From Trypanosoma brucei gambiense DAL972 (lineage: Eukaryota; Euglenozoa; Kinetoplastea; Trypanosomatida; Trypanosomatidae), in assembly GCF_000210295.1 (NCBI RefSeq), contig NC_026744.1, positions 4,354,617-4,418,616 on the forward strand: DNA of 64,000 nucleotides, given 5' to 3'. Below are positions 30,729 to 40,476 of this stretch, piece by piece; position 1 is the stretch's first letter, and each line of letters starts with the position of its first letter. The position numbers and the translations under genes were made by a program. The notes under the pieces were generated by a model that had not been told where the DNA came from, did no database searches, and worked only from the letters and a program-made list of their open reading frames with translations.

Positions 30729-32780
30729 CTAAATATTTGCTGCAGAACCACCTGCTGGACTCTGTTTTCCACTTCTTTTGAAGTTGAAGCCGATGTGATC
30801 CGCCTTTACGGGAGCCTCGTTAGACGCATGCCTCTGCTTGTGTAACTCGAACATATGCTCACAGTGCTGACTGTAATCCCGATGGATGTACCCAACAGCA
30901 AGGAGGGATGATACACAGGCAACAAGGACAACAATAATCGGCAAAATCACGCACTGCCTTCCAATACATATGGTTTTCCCCTCCTTCATCGCCTCATGGG
31001 TGTAAACCTCACCGTACAAACCACGATTAATCAACAAAGAAGAAACAACAGTGGCGACGGTAATACAATTGTAGTATTTGCCCACATCACTAGCAAAAAT
31101 GGTGCGCACAACAATAACGGATGCGGCGGCGCTGCAACCACCAGCAAACGATACAAGAAAACACGGAATGGCAAGAAGTGGAGCAGGAAGAACAAAAAAT
31201 AGTGATAAAGCCACAACTTGAACCACAGCTGGCACAAACAGCGCCGCAGTTATGGGAATACGCTCCTCCGCCGACCGGTTTTGGGAAACCATCTCGAACA
31301 AACTCAAAATAATACGACCAAACCCGCTGCCCACCGACGTCAGTACGAGAAGGTATCCCACATAGGTGTCCGCTAGCAATCCCCCGTCAAACGCCGCTAA
31401 AAGAAAGCGCATATTAGCTAAAACAAGAACCTCAGCGCCGGAAAGCGAAAACATTGTCCACATCAAAGCCCAAAAGCGAAGTGTCTTTATGTTGTCAGCC
31501 AGTTTAATGTGAAACTGCGGTGCCATGTAGTCGAGGTCGTCAACACAAGCTACACTTCCCACACTCTCTGACGCCGCTCGACTCACACAACTGGAACGCT
31601 CTGAGCACCTTGTGGATGTCATGGGAAGTATCAAAGACTGAGAGCGCTCAAGACACTGAAGCGGCAGCGCCATCACAGGGTATAGGGCAAGTATTGCGAC
31701 GGTAGTGCAAGCAAAAGAAACACGGTACCGATGTCCCAAATTGAAGTACATTGAAACAATGGCCTGCACAGGCAAGTAAACCATTAAAACTGCTACAATT
31801 CCAAACCCAATGGCAAATCGGAGACCAGATGGCCTCTGCCGAAGGTAAATTCTCCTCAGTCGCCGCCGCGTTACTCGCTCCTTCCGGGTAATGGTATCAA
31901 CCTCAGAACCCTTCACAACATAGGGTGGATCCTCCAAATACATGTACCCAAGAACGGTGGCAACAACGCCTATGGAAGCAAGGAAGATGAAGAAGTTCCG
32001 GGTGTCCTTCGCCTCGCCTCCATAGAAAAACGCTGAGTGAATTGCACCAATGACGCCGTACCCTATTCCGGTAATCACTTTTGAAAGCGCAACCACGGGC
32101 CCCTTATCGGAAGGAAAAATCGATAACAGAGTCATTACGGCAGCCGTGTCAAGCAGCCACGTCCCCACAGCCTGCAGCGCGGAGTAAAAAATGAACAGAT
32201 AAAGATTCCCCTTTATAAAGTCATCGTAAGTTAGGGCCTGCAAGATAGCACCCACAGGTTGCGTTAGCAGGGCGAGAATGAAAACAGGCCGGGCGCCATA
32301 TTTGTCGTACACGGCACCAAGAGGTAGCATTAAAATGCCTGCGACATCACTCCCCGTGAAGATAGACGTTATATCGTTCTGTGTAAAGTTAAATTTCGCC
32401 TGGAGCTGACCACTGTACAAATTGAACGTAAAGCTAGAAGAAACAACAAAACAGCACAGTGCACCAACTACAAGCTGCCAGAAACGTTTGGGCTCGCTCA
32501 ACGCCTGCAAACCGTAGATTGGGGGCCTGTGATAAATCCAACTGCCCCGCTCGCGGGAATCAGGTGACAGGCAGTGCGTGTCACGATGCCCCGTGCTTTC
32601 GTATCCATCTATCAACCGCACTGTTCCCCTTGGAGAGAGAAGATGAGTGGTAGGTGCTGCTTCTTCTTCTTCCTCATGTTCCGAAACCGGCGTTGTAACA
32701 TCCTCCTCAACTTGCTCCCTCAACATGGCCGACTCCGCTACCCCATACGACAGGAGGCACTGACGGAGAGAACACGCCAT
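30729..32780 (-). CDS. Major facilitator transporter, Nodulin-like
   Basis: It has 683 residues from an ATG in good context (ACCACCATGG). A polar N-terminal tail of about 100 residues is rich in Glu and Ser. There follow twelve hydrophobic helices in two blocks, split by a loop of about 75 residues containing Ser/Cys clusters. Helix 1 (CCFVVSSSFTFNLYSGQLQAKF) is followed by FTQNDITSIFTGSDVAG; later comes VYDKYGARP, an MFS loop 2-3 motif. This arrangement is that of the Nodulin-like branch of the MFS, found in many protists. Substrate unknown. Confidence 0.85.
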   Translation of the reverse strand: MACSLRQCLLSYGVAESAMLREQVEEDVTTPVSEHEEEEEAAPTTHLLSPRGTVRLIDGYESTGHRDTHCLSPDSRERGSWIYHRPPIYGLQALSEPKRFWQLVVGALCCFVVSSSFTFNLYSGQLQAKFNFTQNDITSIFTGSDVAGILMLPLGAVYDKYGARPVFILALLTQPVGAILQALTYDDFIKGNLYLFIFYSALQAVGTWLLDTAAVMTLLSIFPSDKGPVVALSKVITGIGYGVIGAIHSAFFYGGEAKDTRNFFIFLASIGVVATVLGYMYLEDPPYVVKGSEVDTITRKERVTRRRLRRIYLRQRPSGLRFAIGFGIVAVLMVYLPVQAIVSMYFNLGHRYRVSFACTTVAILALYPVMALPLQCLERSQSLILPMTSTRCSERSSCVSRAASESVGSVACVDDLDYMAPQFHIKLADNIKTLRFWALMWTMFSLSGAEVLVLANMRFLLAAFDGGLLADTYVGYLLVLTSVGSGFGRIILSLFEMVSQNRSAEERIPITAALFVPAVVQVVALSLFFVLPAPLLAIPCFLVSFAGGCSAAASVIVVRTIFASDVGKYYNCITVATVVSSLLINRGLYGEVYTHEAMKEGKTICIGRQCVILPIIVVLVACVSSLLAVGYIHRDYSQHCEHMFELHKQRHASNEAPVKADHIGFNFKRSGKQSPAGGSAANI

Positions 32781-34142
32781 GGTGGTCGGTACGAATTAGA
32801 CAGGTACGTATTCTACCAGAGTTATACACTAGGCTTCCCCGCTACTTTATTTTCCTTTAATTTTATTTTGCTCCGGTTACCCTTCACCTCTCTTTTTTTT
32901 CTTGACTTCTTTTGGATTATTCCGCTGATGTTGAAGGACAGCGGTTGCCACACGTGCCTCTTTTAAGCGGTGTTTAGTAAGGTGGAGCAGGCTTTCAGTC
33001 GAACCCTCCCCCTTTTATTATATTTTTCGCGTATCCCCTGGGTTTCGCAGGTGAGAAGTGAATATATTTATATATGTTCCTTAAGTTATTTCTATGAACC
33101 AGCGCCACGCTATTGTAGGGGGAAATAAAACAGAAAAAAACAAAGGAAAACAGTGGGCAGAAACGGTAACAACTAGCACCAATTAAAGAAAATTCGCAGT
33201 GTTTGTAGTGTTCACCACACACGCACACACACAGCCTTTAGGGCACAGATACGAATATGCGCACCTCATGCAGTACTGCTTTACATTTCCCTCCGCGTAA
33301 CGGCGGATGCAATTCGGGAAATAAACGTGAGTTGCATTCGCCCATCAGGTCACAAACGGGATGGTAATAACAATAACAGCGAGGGCGTTCATAGGGGAAA
33401 AAAATCTCAGCTGGTCCATGCAACCCATGGAACCATATAGCATTCCCTCACGCACTCGGAACGAGATGATGCAAAGAGAAAGAGACGAAAAAGAAGGGAA
33501 GAGAAAGAAAAATAACAACGAACAAAGTGTTCACAGGAGGAAGATGATGGGTAAAGAAGAAATAGAAGAGCCTCTACACCCATGTGATACAGGGAAGGAC
33601 GCACGGCCGTTTCTCCTCTTAAACAATGCCACTGAAATCCAGCCTGCCGCATGCAACGAATATACCGGCACCGGATGTAAGGGCAGGCTGCAGAGGTAGC
33701 ACACAAGAGGAGGGACCCGCACATGTATTCAAAGTGTACAATTGTTGACTTCACGGAGCCACCTACAACCAAAAAGGGGCGTATTTATATATATATATAT
33801 ATACTGTGTATTTATGAGTGTAATGATCATTTGTGCGATTGCATTCCGCAAGATCAGGAAAAGTGGCGAGCATACTGTTAAGCACAAATTGAGTGCAGCT
33901 CATGCACACAGCAAACAAACAAGATCGCATATAATTAAAAACAAAGATCGATCCAATCTATGTGCATTACTTTTTCAAACAAGTGTGTTGGTAAGTTCTA
34001 CGTGGATCCACGAAGGCATCTCCTCACACCCCGCGCCGCATTGTCAACTCCCCTCGCGGCGACTCCCTTTCACGCTACGTGTTGTGGAGAGAGTACTGCA
34101 GGAAATCCTCTCTCTATGGGCTGGTAAATCTATGAATTCTTC
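32781..34142. other. Intergenic region
   Basis: About 1.4 kb. Open frames on both strands are short and compositionally odd, so I see no gene. It contains purine-rich patches (33475-33545) and a short (AT)n near 33790. Confidence 0.55.
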
Positions 34143-36470
34143 TCATACGGACACTGCCGACTTCGAAGAAGTAGACTCGAAGTCAGTGCCGTACTCACTA
34201 TCTTTATCATCATGTTCTCTATCACTATCCTCTTTCTCAGTGCCACTTTTACCCTTACTCTCGCTGTCACTCTTTCCTTCAGAAGTCTCTTTGGATTCAC
34301 TGTCTTTACCTTCCTTCGTCCCCTCATGTGATTCTGATTCGCTGCTAGAACCCTCAGTGCTTTGCCGTCGGCTCCCCTTCTCGCCCGAGTCTACTTCCCC
34401 GTCGCTTCCAGACTTGGAAGGTTCATCCTTTTCATCGTTATCACGCGCTTCCCCATCAGGTTCCGATTTTTTGCTGGCTTCACCAGCTGCGGCCGCAGCA
34501 GTGGCGGCATTATCAGCGCCCGCAGCGTTATCATCATCACTTGCATCGGCGCAACCCTGTATGATAGCAGATAATGTGCCTCCATCTACACCACTCTCTT
34601 TGAGAAGCCGTAATATCTCCTTTTCCGTCTCCGCACGCACCTTGGCGGCACTATGTAGGTGAACCGGCTCCACAAATATGGGTGGTATTTGAACTACACG
34701 CGACAGCATTTCGTTAAGCTGCTCTGCCGCTTCACGCTCGGCCTCACGGCCTAGCCGACGCAACTCCGTTACCTTTTTGCGGATAACATCATCAGTGTTA
34801 ACTTGGGTGCTCTTCAAATACTCCTTCAGTCGAGCATTCACCCGTTTCTGCCGCTGATATGCCTCCTTTAACGCAGCGGTCTCCTCACTCCTCTTGTCTT
34901 GGTATTGCTTAGCTTCAGCAGCTGTGATGTATCTTTCAAACACAGCTTGGGTACGCATCGCATGTGCTCGTGTCCCTTTAGGAACTGATAACCCCCTCTT
35001 ATCCTCAGTCTCACCAGTGCCTCCAGAACTGCCTTCCTTCCCCTCCGGTGGCTTTGGTACCGAACGTTTCCGGCGGGCTGGTCGGGTCGCCGATCCCGGG
35101 CGCTGCTGCTTTTTCCGATGCAGTGGCCGACCCCTAATAACTTCTTCTTTGCCTGAGACCGTTAATTTGAATGGTTCCACCTGTGTTGGTTGACGCTTGA
35201 GTTTCCTCTCTGCAAGTGCAAGCCGCTCCTCAGCCCACAACGCCTCGAAGTTGGGCACTCCCCCGCGGATTTTGGGTTTAAACGTCAAGTTCGGGTTGCG
35301 TTTTGCCGATGTACTTCTTGAACGCCTTTTGGGAGTCTTATCTTCTTTGCTTTCTGAAACTCCTCCGCTGACCTCTGGTTTAGACAAGGGCGCCATCACA
35401 AGTACACCGGTGGGTGGCGATGATAATGGAACCGCCGAAGAAGGTGGAGGGGCTGTTGCCGTATGCTGGGAAGAAACAGTTACAACCGGACCGCTCACCG
35501 GCACGATGTTTGCCGCTCTGTCGCCCTGTTGTTGTACCTGCTGCTGTTGTTGCCGCTGATGTAGTTGTAGGAACTCAACCGGAGTCATCCCGAACCACGG
35601 TTGTGTACGGCCTGTTTGCTCTGCTGCAGCAACGCGTTGAGACTCCTCTGCCTTCACCTCCTCCATCTGATGCACAGCCCGTTGCTTAATGCGCTCAACT
35701 CGTAACTGTTCGTGCTCCTCAATGGCGGGCCATAACTTGAGAGCTACTTCAACCGGGACATCGCGGATCTCTGACACCTGGCGGCAATCCCTTGCATTAT
35801 GACGGCGACTATAATCCGATTCCGACCTCCGCTGGCGGCGCGCACCCATGACCTCACGAACGTTACGCAAACCAGACACGCACAACTGCATGAACTCTTT
35901 TTCCTCCCGAATTCGTTCAGCCTTTTCCGCAGCGAGAGCTTCTACCATGACACGCCGTTGTCGCCACTCCTCTACCATGAGATCATACTTATTCATGTAC
36001 GTGGAAGGCGGTACGGGATTTGACTTGAAGCGTCGGTTCAACTCGCGCTGTTCTTCTTGCTCCCGCTTCAATCGGTCTTCTTCCATGCGACGCGCATGTA
36101 TGCCCCGCGGCCTCCTCAATTCGCGTGCTTCGAAGGAAAATGGTTGCACGTTCCGCAATTTCTCCATGCGACGTTCCTGGTAATCACGAAAGTTGTTGAG
36201 GGCACTAAAGTATCGCTGCATCGTTCTATGGGCCTCGCGCCGATGGCGCCTGCGTATCTCATCCAAACGCTCGACTGGGGAAATGGCGCGGGTGTTGTGA
36301 AAATCGCCAGTTTGAGATTGAAAGGTATTGGCATCGACGGGTTCCGGCATCTGTAACGTTTCGGGCGTTGGGTGCACAGCGGACAACTCCTTCTCGAGCA
36401 ACTCCTGCTGGTGCCTGAGGTCATGAAGCTTCAACAAACTCACCATCTCTCCGTCCACCTCCGCCTGCAT
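34143..36470 (-). CDS. FAM161-like coiled-coil protein
   Basis: It has 775 residues from a true ATG. The highly charged helical sequence has three blocks typical of FAM161 (UPF0564): PFSFEARE (about 110-117), FKSNPVPPSTYMNKYDLM (about 148-165) with the FxxxPVPxS core, and VPNFEALWAEER followed by PTQVEPFKL, matching the second conserved segment. A Gln-rich stretch and Pro-rich linker lie between. The last 130 residues are an acidic Ser/Glu/Lys-rich tail, probably disordered. FAM161 proteins bind microtubules at the ciliary base and inner centriole scaffold, so a basal body or flagellar role is likely. Family assignment is by motif only. Confidence 0.8.
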   Translation of the reverse strand: MQAEVDGEMVSLLKLHDLRHQQELLEKELSAVHPTPETLQMPEPVDANTFQSQTGDFHNTRAISPVERLDEIRRRHRREAHRTMQRYFSALNNFRDYQERRMEKLRNVQPFSFEARELRRPRGIHARRMEEDRLKREQEEQRELNRRFKSNPVPPSTYMNKYDLMVEEWRQRRVMVEALAAEKAERIREEKEFMQLCVSGLRNVREVMGARRQRRSESDYSRRHNARDCRQVSEIRDVPVEVALKLWPAIEEHEQLRVERIKQRAVHQMEEVKAEESQRVAAAEQTGRTQPWFGMTPVEFLQLHQRQQQQQVQQQGDRAANIVPVSGPVVTVSSQHTATAPPPSSAVPLSSPPTGVLVMAPLSKPEVSGGVSESKEDKTPKRRSRSTSAKRNPNLTFKPKIRGGVPNFEALWAEERLALAERKLKRQPTQVEPFKLTVSGKEEVIRGRPLHRKKQQRPGSATRPARRKRSVPKPPEGKEGSSGGTGETEDKRGLSVPKGTRAHAMRTQAVFERYITAAEAKQYQDKRSEETAALKEAYQRQKRVNARLKEYLKSTQVNTDDVIRKKVTELRRLGREAEREAAEQLNEMLSRVVQIPPIFVEPVHLHSAAKVRAETEKEILRLLKESGVDGGTLSAIIQGCADASDDDNAAGADNAATAAAAAGEASKKSEPDGEARDNDEKDEPSKSGSDGEVDSGEKGSRRQSTEGSSSESESHEGTKEGKDSESKETSEGKSDSESKGKSGTEKEDSDREHDDKDSEYGTDFESTSSKSAVSV

Positions 36471-37704
36471 CGCTGCTAGAGAAGTTTTTTTTGGGGGGGG
36501 GGGTGATTTATCTCCTAATTTCCTTCCCTTTCCTTAAGCGGGAGAATGGAAACAAGGCAAATGTGGTATTAACAAACAAGCAGTTAAAGAAATGAACGCG
36601 TAAGTAGGGGGAAATAGGATTGGGGACGAAATACATCGCCTGCAGTCGGTAAGTACGGTAACGTAAAGCGACAGGAAATTTTAACGTAGAAAAAAGTACA
36701 GAGACGGAACGTGACGCAAAAATAGAATAAAATAAAATAACCAATCGTATATAAAAAGTAGCCGCTGAGATAGAGAGCTCATTCTCGTTTAATTGAACTG
36801 GCATCAATCACAAGAGAGTGGAATTCGCAACCAAATTACGAAAACGAACCACGGGAAGAGACCTTCGCCTCCCTTCCCACACTTAAACGCATACACGCAT
36901 ACACGGAAAAAGCGCTTCTAAAAAAAAAAAAAGCGACTGGTATCTCCCCGATATTCGTCCCGATCAGCAGCTTGGATTGTTGTTTTTGCTGTTGTTTTGT
37001 TTTACATCAACACATCTCCTCACCCCCATCCCTCTCCTCATGTCCCGCTTGTTTTCCCCCAGGCGAGTCCCATGCGCACACCACCACTACCCCAAGTGAT
37101 GGGCACGAGGAGATGCAAAAGGGAGAAAACGAACTCCTTGGATCATCACACCGAAACAACAAAACGAGACGAAAGAAAAAAAAGCTCCTTCTCCTTTTCA
37201 TACTCACACTCTGTGCGCACCAAAACGAATAAACAAGAAAACATAAACATCCAAAGCATTCGGGATTGACAGCAACCTTCCACCAAATAGAAGCAGCACA
37301 ATGCTCACCAGTAGAACATACAAATAAACAAGTGGCGGATGACCCTTCCATCCGCAAATCCAGAAAGAACACCGGCAACGACTGACAGAAACAATGGAAC
37401 AGATAACAACGATAGTGGCAAAACTGAATACACTCATTAAATAAAGAAAGTTAAACTAACAGTGGTGATATCTGCGCGTGGTGGCCTTCTACATCCCTTA
37501 CCGCTACCTTTTATTACCGTTTCGTGGCACCAGACCCCAACGCTCCCGGCAGCACTTGATTTTTAGCGTCCACAAATGATACACGGAATATATATAATTA
37601 TTATCATAGGCGGCAGTAACAAGCGATAAAACGGCAACAGCAATCCTCAAATCCTGTACCAACCTCAGCTCCACCACCACCAACGTTCCCCTCCAATAAC
37701 CTCT
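36471..37704. other. Intergenic region
   Basis: No convincing gene. A plus-strand T8-G11 run (36486-36503) becomes a minus-strand C11 tract just before the FAM161-like start, followed by CTCTAGCAG. The right part should be the 3' UTR of the membrane protein. Confidence 0.55.
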
Positions 37705-39609
37705 TCATTCAACACCCGCAATCGCCCCGGCGCTTTGCCACTGGTGGTACTCAGCGACGAAAATCAATGCGCTCCCCGCCATCATGAGGATACTGCCGGT
37801 TGCCTCAAGCGGCCAAAACACGACAGACTCGAGCAGAAGACGGGAAATTAGCAAAGAAATTGCACCACCGAAAACAAAACTACCCGGGACACACAGCCGG
37901 CTAAAGAAGGGGGAACTACAGTGATAAATCAAATGATATAAAACCAAAAAGAACACGCTAAAGAGAACCGAGGAAAAGTCCGTCATAACTAACACAAAGA
38001 GTGAAGATTGGGTGGACTGCGTCGGTAGTGAGAAGCCACCAGAGGCATAGGATGCTAAAGCCAGCATCAGCGTTACCGTGACGAGAGTAACAAAAGAAAG
38101 AAACAGGCCACTCACCTCCCTTCCCACACTTCGAAACTGAAAGAGATAAACACACATAGCAGCGCCACCGCTGATTGCTATGGCAACGGGCCAAAGACAT
38201 CTAAAAGTCACGGCGTCACCTTCAACAAAACACCCAATGACGAGTGCAGCAAAGGCCCACACGATGAGAATGGAAGCCATAGTACTCAAAAGAGGAACAT
38301 TGTGTAGCTTGAGCACCTCATAGAGGTGAGTTCCAACAAAAGGGCAGCAACAGAAACAGACGAAACCAACCGCACTGTTAGTAAACATAAACATGCAAAC
38401 AAGTGACAAAGTGGCAAGCGCACCGCAAAAAGCGACACACATAACACGCGAAATACCGCTGCAGCTACTTATCACATCTACCTCCTCACGGCCTGGGCGC
38501 CACAGCAGCGCTAAAAAAAGCAACATGATCAACGAAGTAAGTCCGCTGGACACGAAGTCTACGAGCGACACGGCAGTAATGCGTTCTATCCCCTCCCTTG
38601 GGCCTGCAATAACAGCGATTACACCCCAATGAAGCACAAAGAAGGTAACAGCAATGACCAAGCCTGCCAGCGCCAGCCATGGGTAGTGGGACTCTACTAT
38701 CACTTGAATTTCATTGTGGGTTTCCACAAACGACACAGACCCAACAACTGTCTCTGAGAATCGGACCCTTTTTACTTTCTTCCCAGGGGTGCGAGGTGTC
38801 GGACCCTCGGCAGGGCCCTCAGTGCCTTTCAGACTGTTTTTAGGTAAGTGGTCGCGAAATAACAGTGGCTCCAAGTAGTCAGGCACACCATCTGTGTAGT
38901 TAACCCGAGGGACCCCTTCGGTGACCTTCAGCCCCCGCCACCCCACATCATACGAAGAAGAACCGTCCTTCTCTTCTCGGATGTCGGGCCACAACCAGCA
39001 ACAATTCGGTGGCAATGGTGCACTTTTGACCACGTCCCTTTCTTTTCGCCCATTTCCAGGGTGCTGCCACGGAGTGATCACCGGACTGACAGTAAAAGCC
39101 GGTGTGAAGTCCCCCCCCGCGGCTCTGTCGTCCCGCTGATAACACCAACTCACCCTCAGTTCCTGAGTATCATGAAGCAATGGCGACCCGTAACCAACCC
39201 CATATTCCATTGAACGAACGCTATCAGCTACTGGTGTGACACTTGATGTCTTCACCCCACTGTATTCGGCTCCATCACAATCGTTGACATAACTGATCCT
39301 TTCGACATCGCAACCACCAGTTCTGCCGCTACCACTACCGCCATCGCCACAATAAACATCGCTAATGACTCTATGGCGGCCATCAGCCTCGCTTGTAGCC
39401 CTTGCAAACGTAGAACAATGTCCAGAAAAAGATGTTTCAGGTGATACCGTATCCGGCGAAGCGAGGGCCACGTACGCCGTCTCCCTACCAATCGTGTAGG
39501 GAAGGTACCGCTCAATCTCATTGTGACGCCAGGGGGAAGTTGTTTCTTCTTCAACAACGGAGCTAACGCATGACACCCCATCCCTGGACTCACTTTCCCG
39601 GGCGCTCAT
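37705..39609 (-). CDS. Multi-pass membrane protein, about ten helices
   Basis: It has 634 residues from the ATG at 39609 (MSARESES). The first 305 or so residues are polar and probably disordered, with a basic patch (GKKVKRVRF) just before the membrane part. Some ten hydrophobic helices follow, ending at a helix (GSILMMAGSALIFVA) and a short tail. Ten helices with a last pair of this type recall drug/metabolite transporter-fold proteins, but no diagnostic motif is present. The architecture resembles the gap-truncated protein at 654-2011. Confidence 0.8.
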   Translation of the reverse strand: MSARESESRDGVSCVSSVVEEETTSPWRHNEIERYLPYTIGRETAYVALASPDTVSPETSFSGHCSTFARATSEADGRHRVISDVYCGDGGSGSGRTGGCDVERISYVNDCDGAEYSGVKTSSVTPVADSVRSMEYGVGYGSPLLHDTQELRVSWCYQRDDRAAGGDFTPAFTVSPVITPWQHPGNGRKERDVVKSAPLPPNCCWLWPDIREEKDGSSSYDVGWRGLKVTEGVPRVNYTDGVPDYLEPLLFRDHLPKNSLKGTEGPAEGPTPRTPGKKVKRVRFSETVVGSVSFVETHNEIQVIVESHYPWLALAGLVIAVTFFVLHWGVIAVIAGPREGIERITAVSLVDFVSSGLTSLIMLLFLALLWRPGREEVDVISSCSGISRVMCVAFCGALATLSLVCMFMFTNSAVGFVCFCCCPFVGTHLYEVLKLHNVPLLSTMASILIVWAFAALVIGCFVEGDAVTFRCLWPVAIAISGGAAMCVYLFQFRSVGREVSGLFLSFVTLVTVTLMLALASYASGGFSLPTQSTQSSLFVLVMTDFSSVLFSVFFLVLYHLIYHCSSPFFSRLCVPGSFVFGGAISLLISRLLLESVVFWPLEATGSILMMAGSALIFVAEYHQWQSAGAIAGVE

Positions 39610-40476
39610 AGACCCCCCCCCCCAGGGACTAGAAAAGTTTCCGCACCCGCCACGGTAAATGCGCCCCAATATTGGGGTATTTACGATTGAGTAAACAACT
39701 GATCGTGCCCACAGGTATATATATATATATGCACTTATTAATGCGTGCTCTCTTGTGCGGAATATTGAAAAAAAAACAAAAGGAAAAAAGGAAAATACAA
39801 GTTGACACAATTTTAAACCGGAACCGCACCCCTACTGTGGTGCCAGGGACCAAACGAAGAGTGAGGAAACACATAAATAAATTAAAAAGGAAGGAAAAGG
39901 GATGGTACTTCCCTCACCCGTTGCACTGCAAATAAGTGTACACACAAATATGTGAATGTGCACACCGAATGATGATTCAGGCAGTCCCCATCGAAGAGGT
40001 GACAAGAAGAAAAGGTCACGTCCCAAAGGGGACACCCCGTAGAGAGGCTCACACGCAAGTCACAGAAAGAAGAAGAGCCCCGGCGCTTCGGTCAACAGCT
40101 AAAGAAGTAGAAAAATTAAAGTTTTTGAAGAGGGCTAAGAACTAAACAACACAACGAGTCGAAAATATGGCATTTATCACGCGCATCGCTCCTCCCACAA
40201 CCACAGAACAATAAGAGAGAGAAGGGATTTTTCTTTTTCATTGGTGCATTCGCTTTCGGAAAGAAAGCCTTGAAAGAAGTAAAGGAGAGACAACATGTAA
40301 AAAAAAAAAGGAGGCGGAATAAAAGTGGATCAAGGGGGAATAAGCAATAGTTCGTACGAATGCCCACAACTCAATGAGTAGAGGAGGGCGAAAAGCAGAA
40401 AAGAAAAACCTGCACAATCACAAAAAAAAAGAGCGCGTGCTTCTTACCAAACAAGGGAGCCGCTTGTGGCTTATTA
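39610..40476. other. Intergenic region
   Basis: No gene seen. A plus-strand C11 run lies directly next to the membrane-protein start (39611-39621). A purine-rich block near 39765-39800 would be the minus-strand pyrimidine tract for its trans-splicing. Confidence 0.5.

Noticed and set aside
33361..33772. Overlapping frames on both strands between the MFS and FAM161-like genes
   Set aside because: Short, mutually antisense, no recognisable protein features.
37204..37437. 77-codon minus-strand frame with two hydrophobic segments
   Set aside because: It starts with ATG, but a pyrimidine tract abuts the ATG with no AG between, so the start would be removed by splicing; composition is weak.
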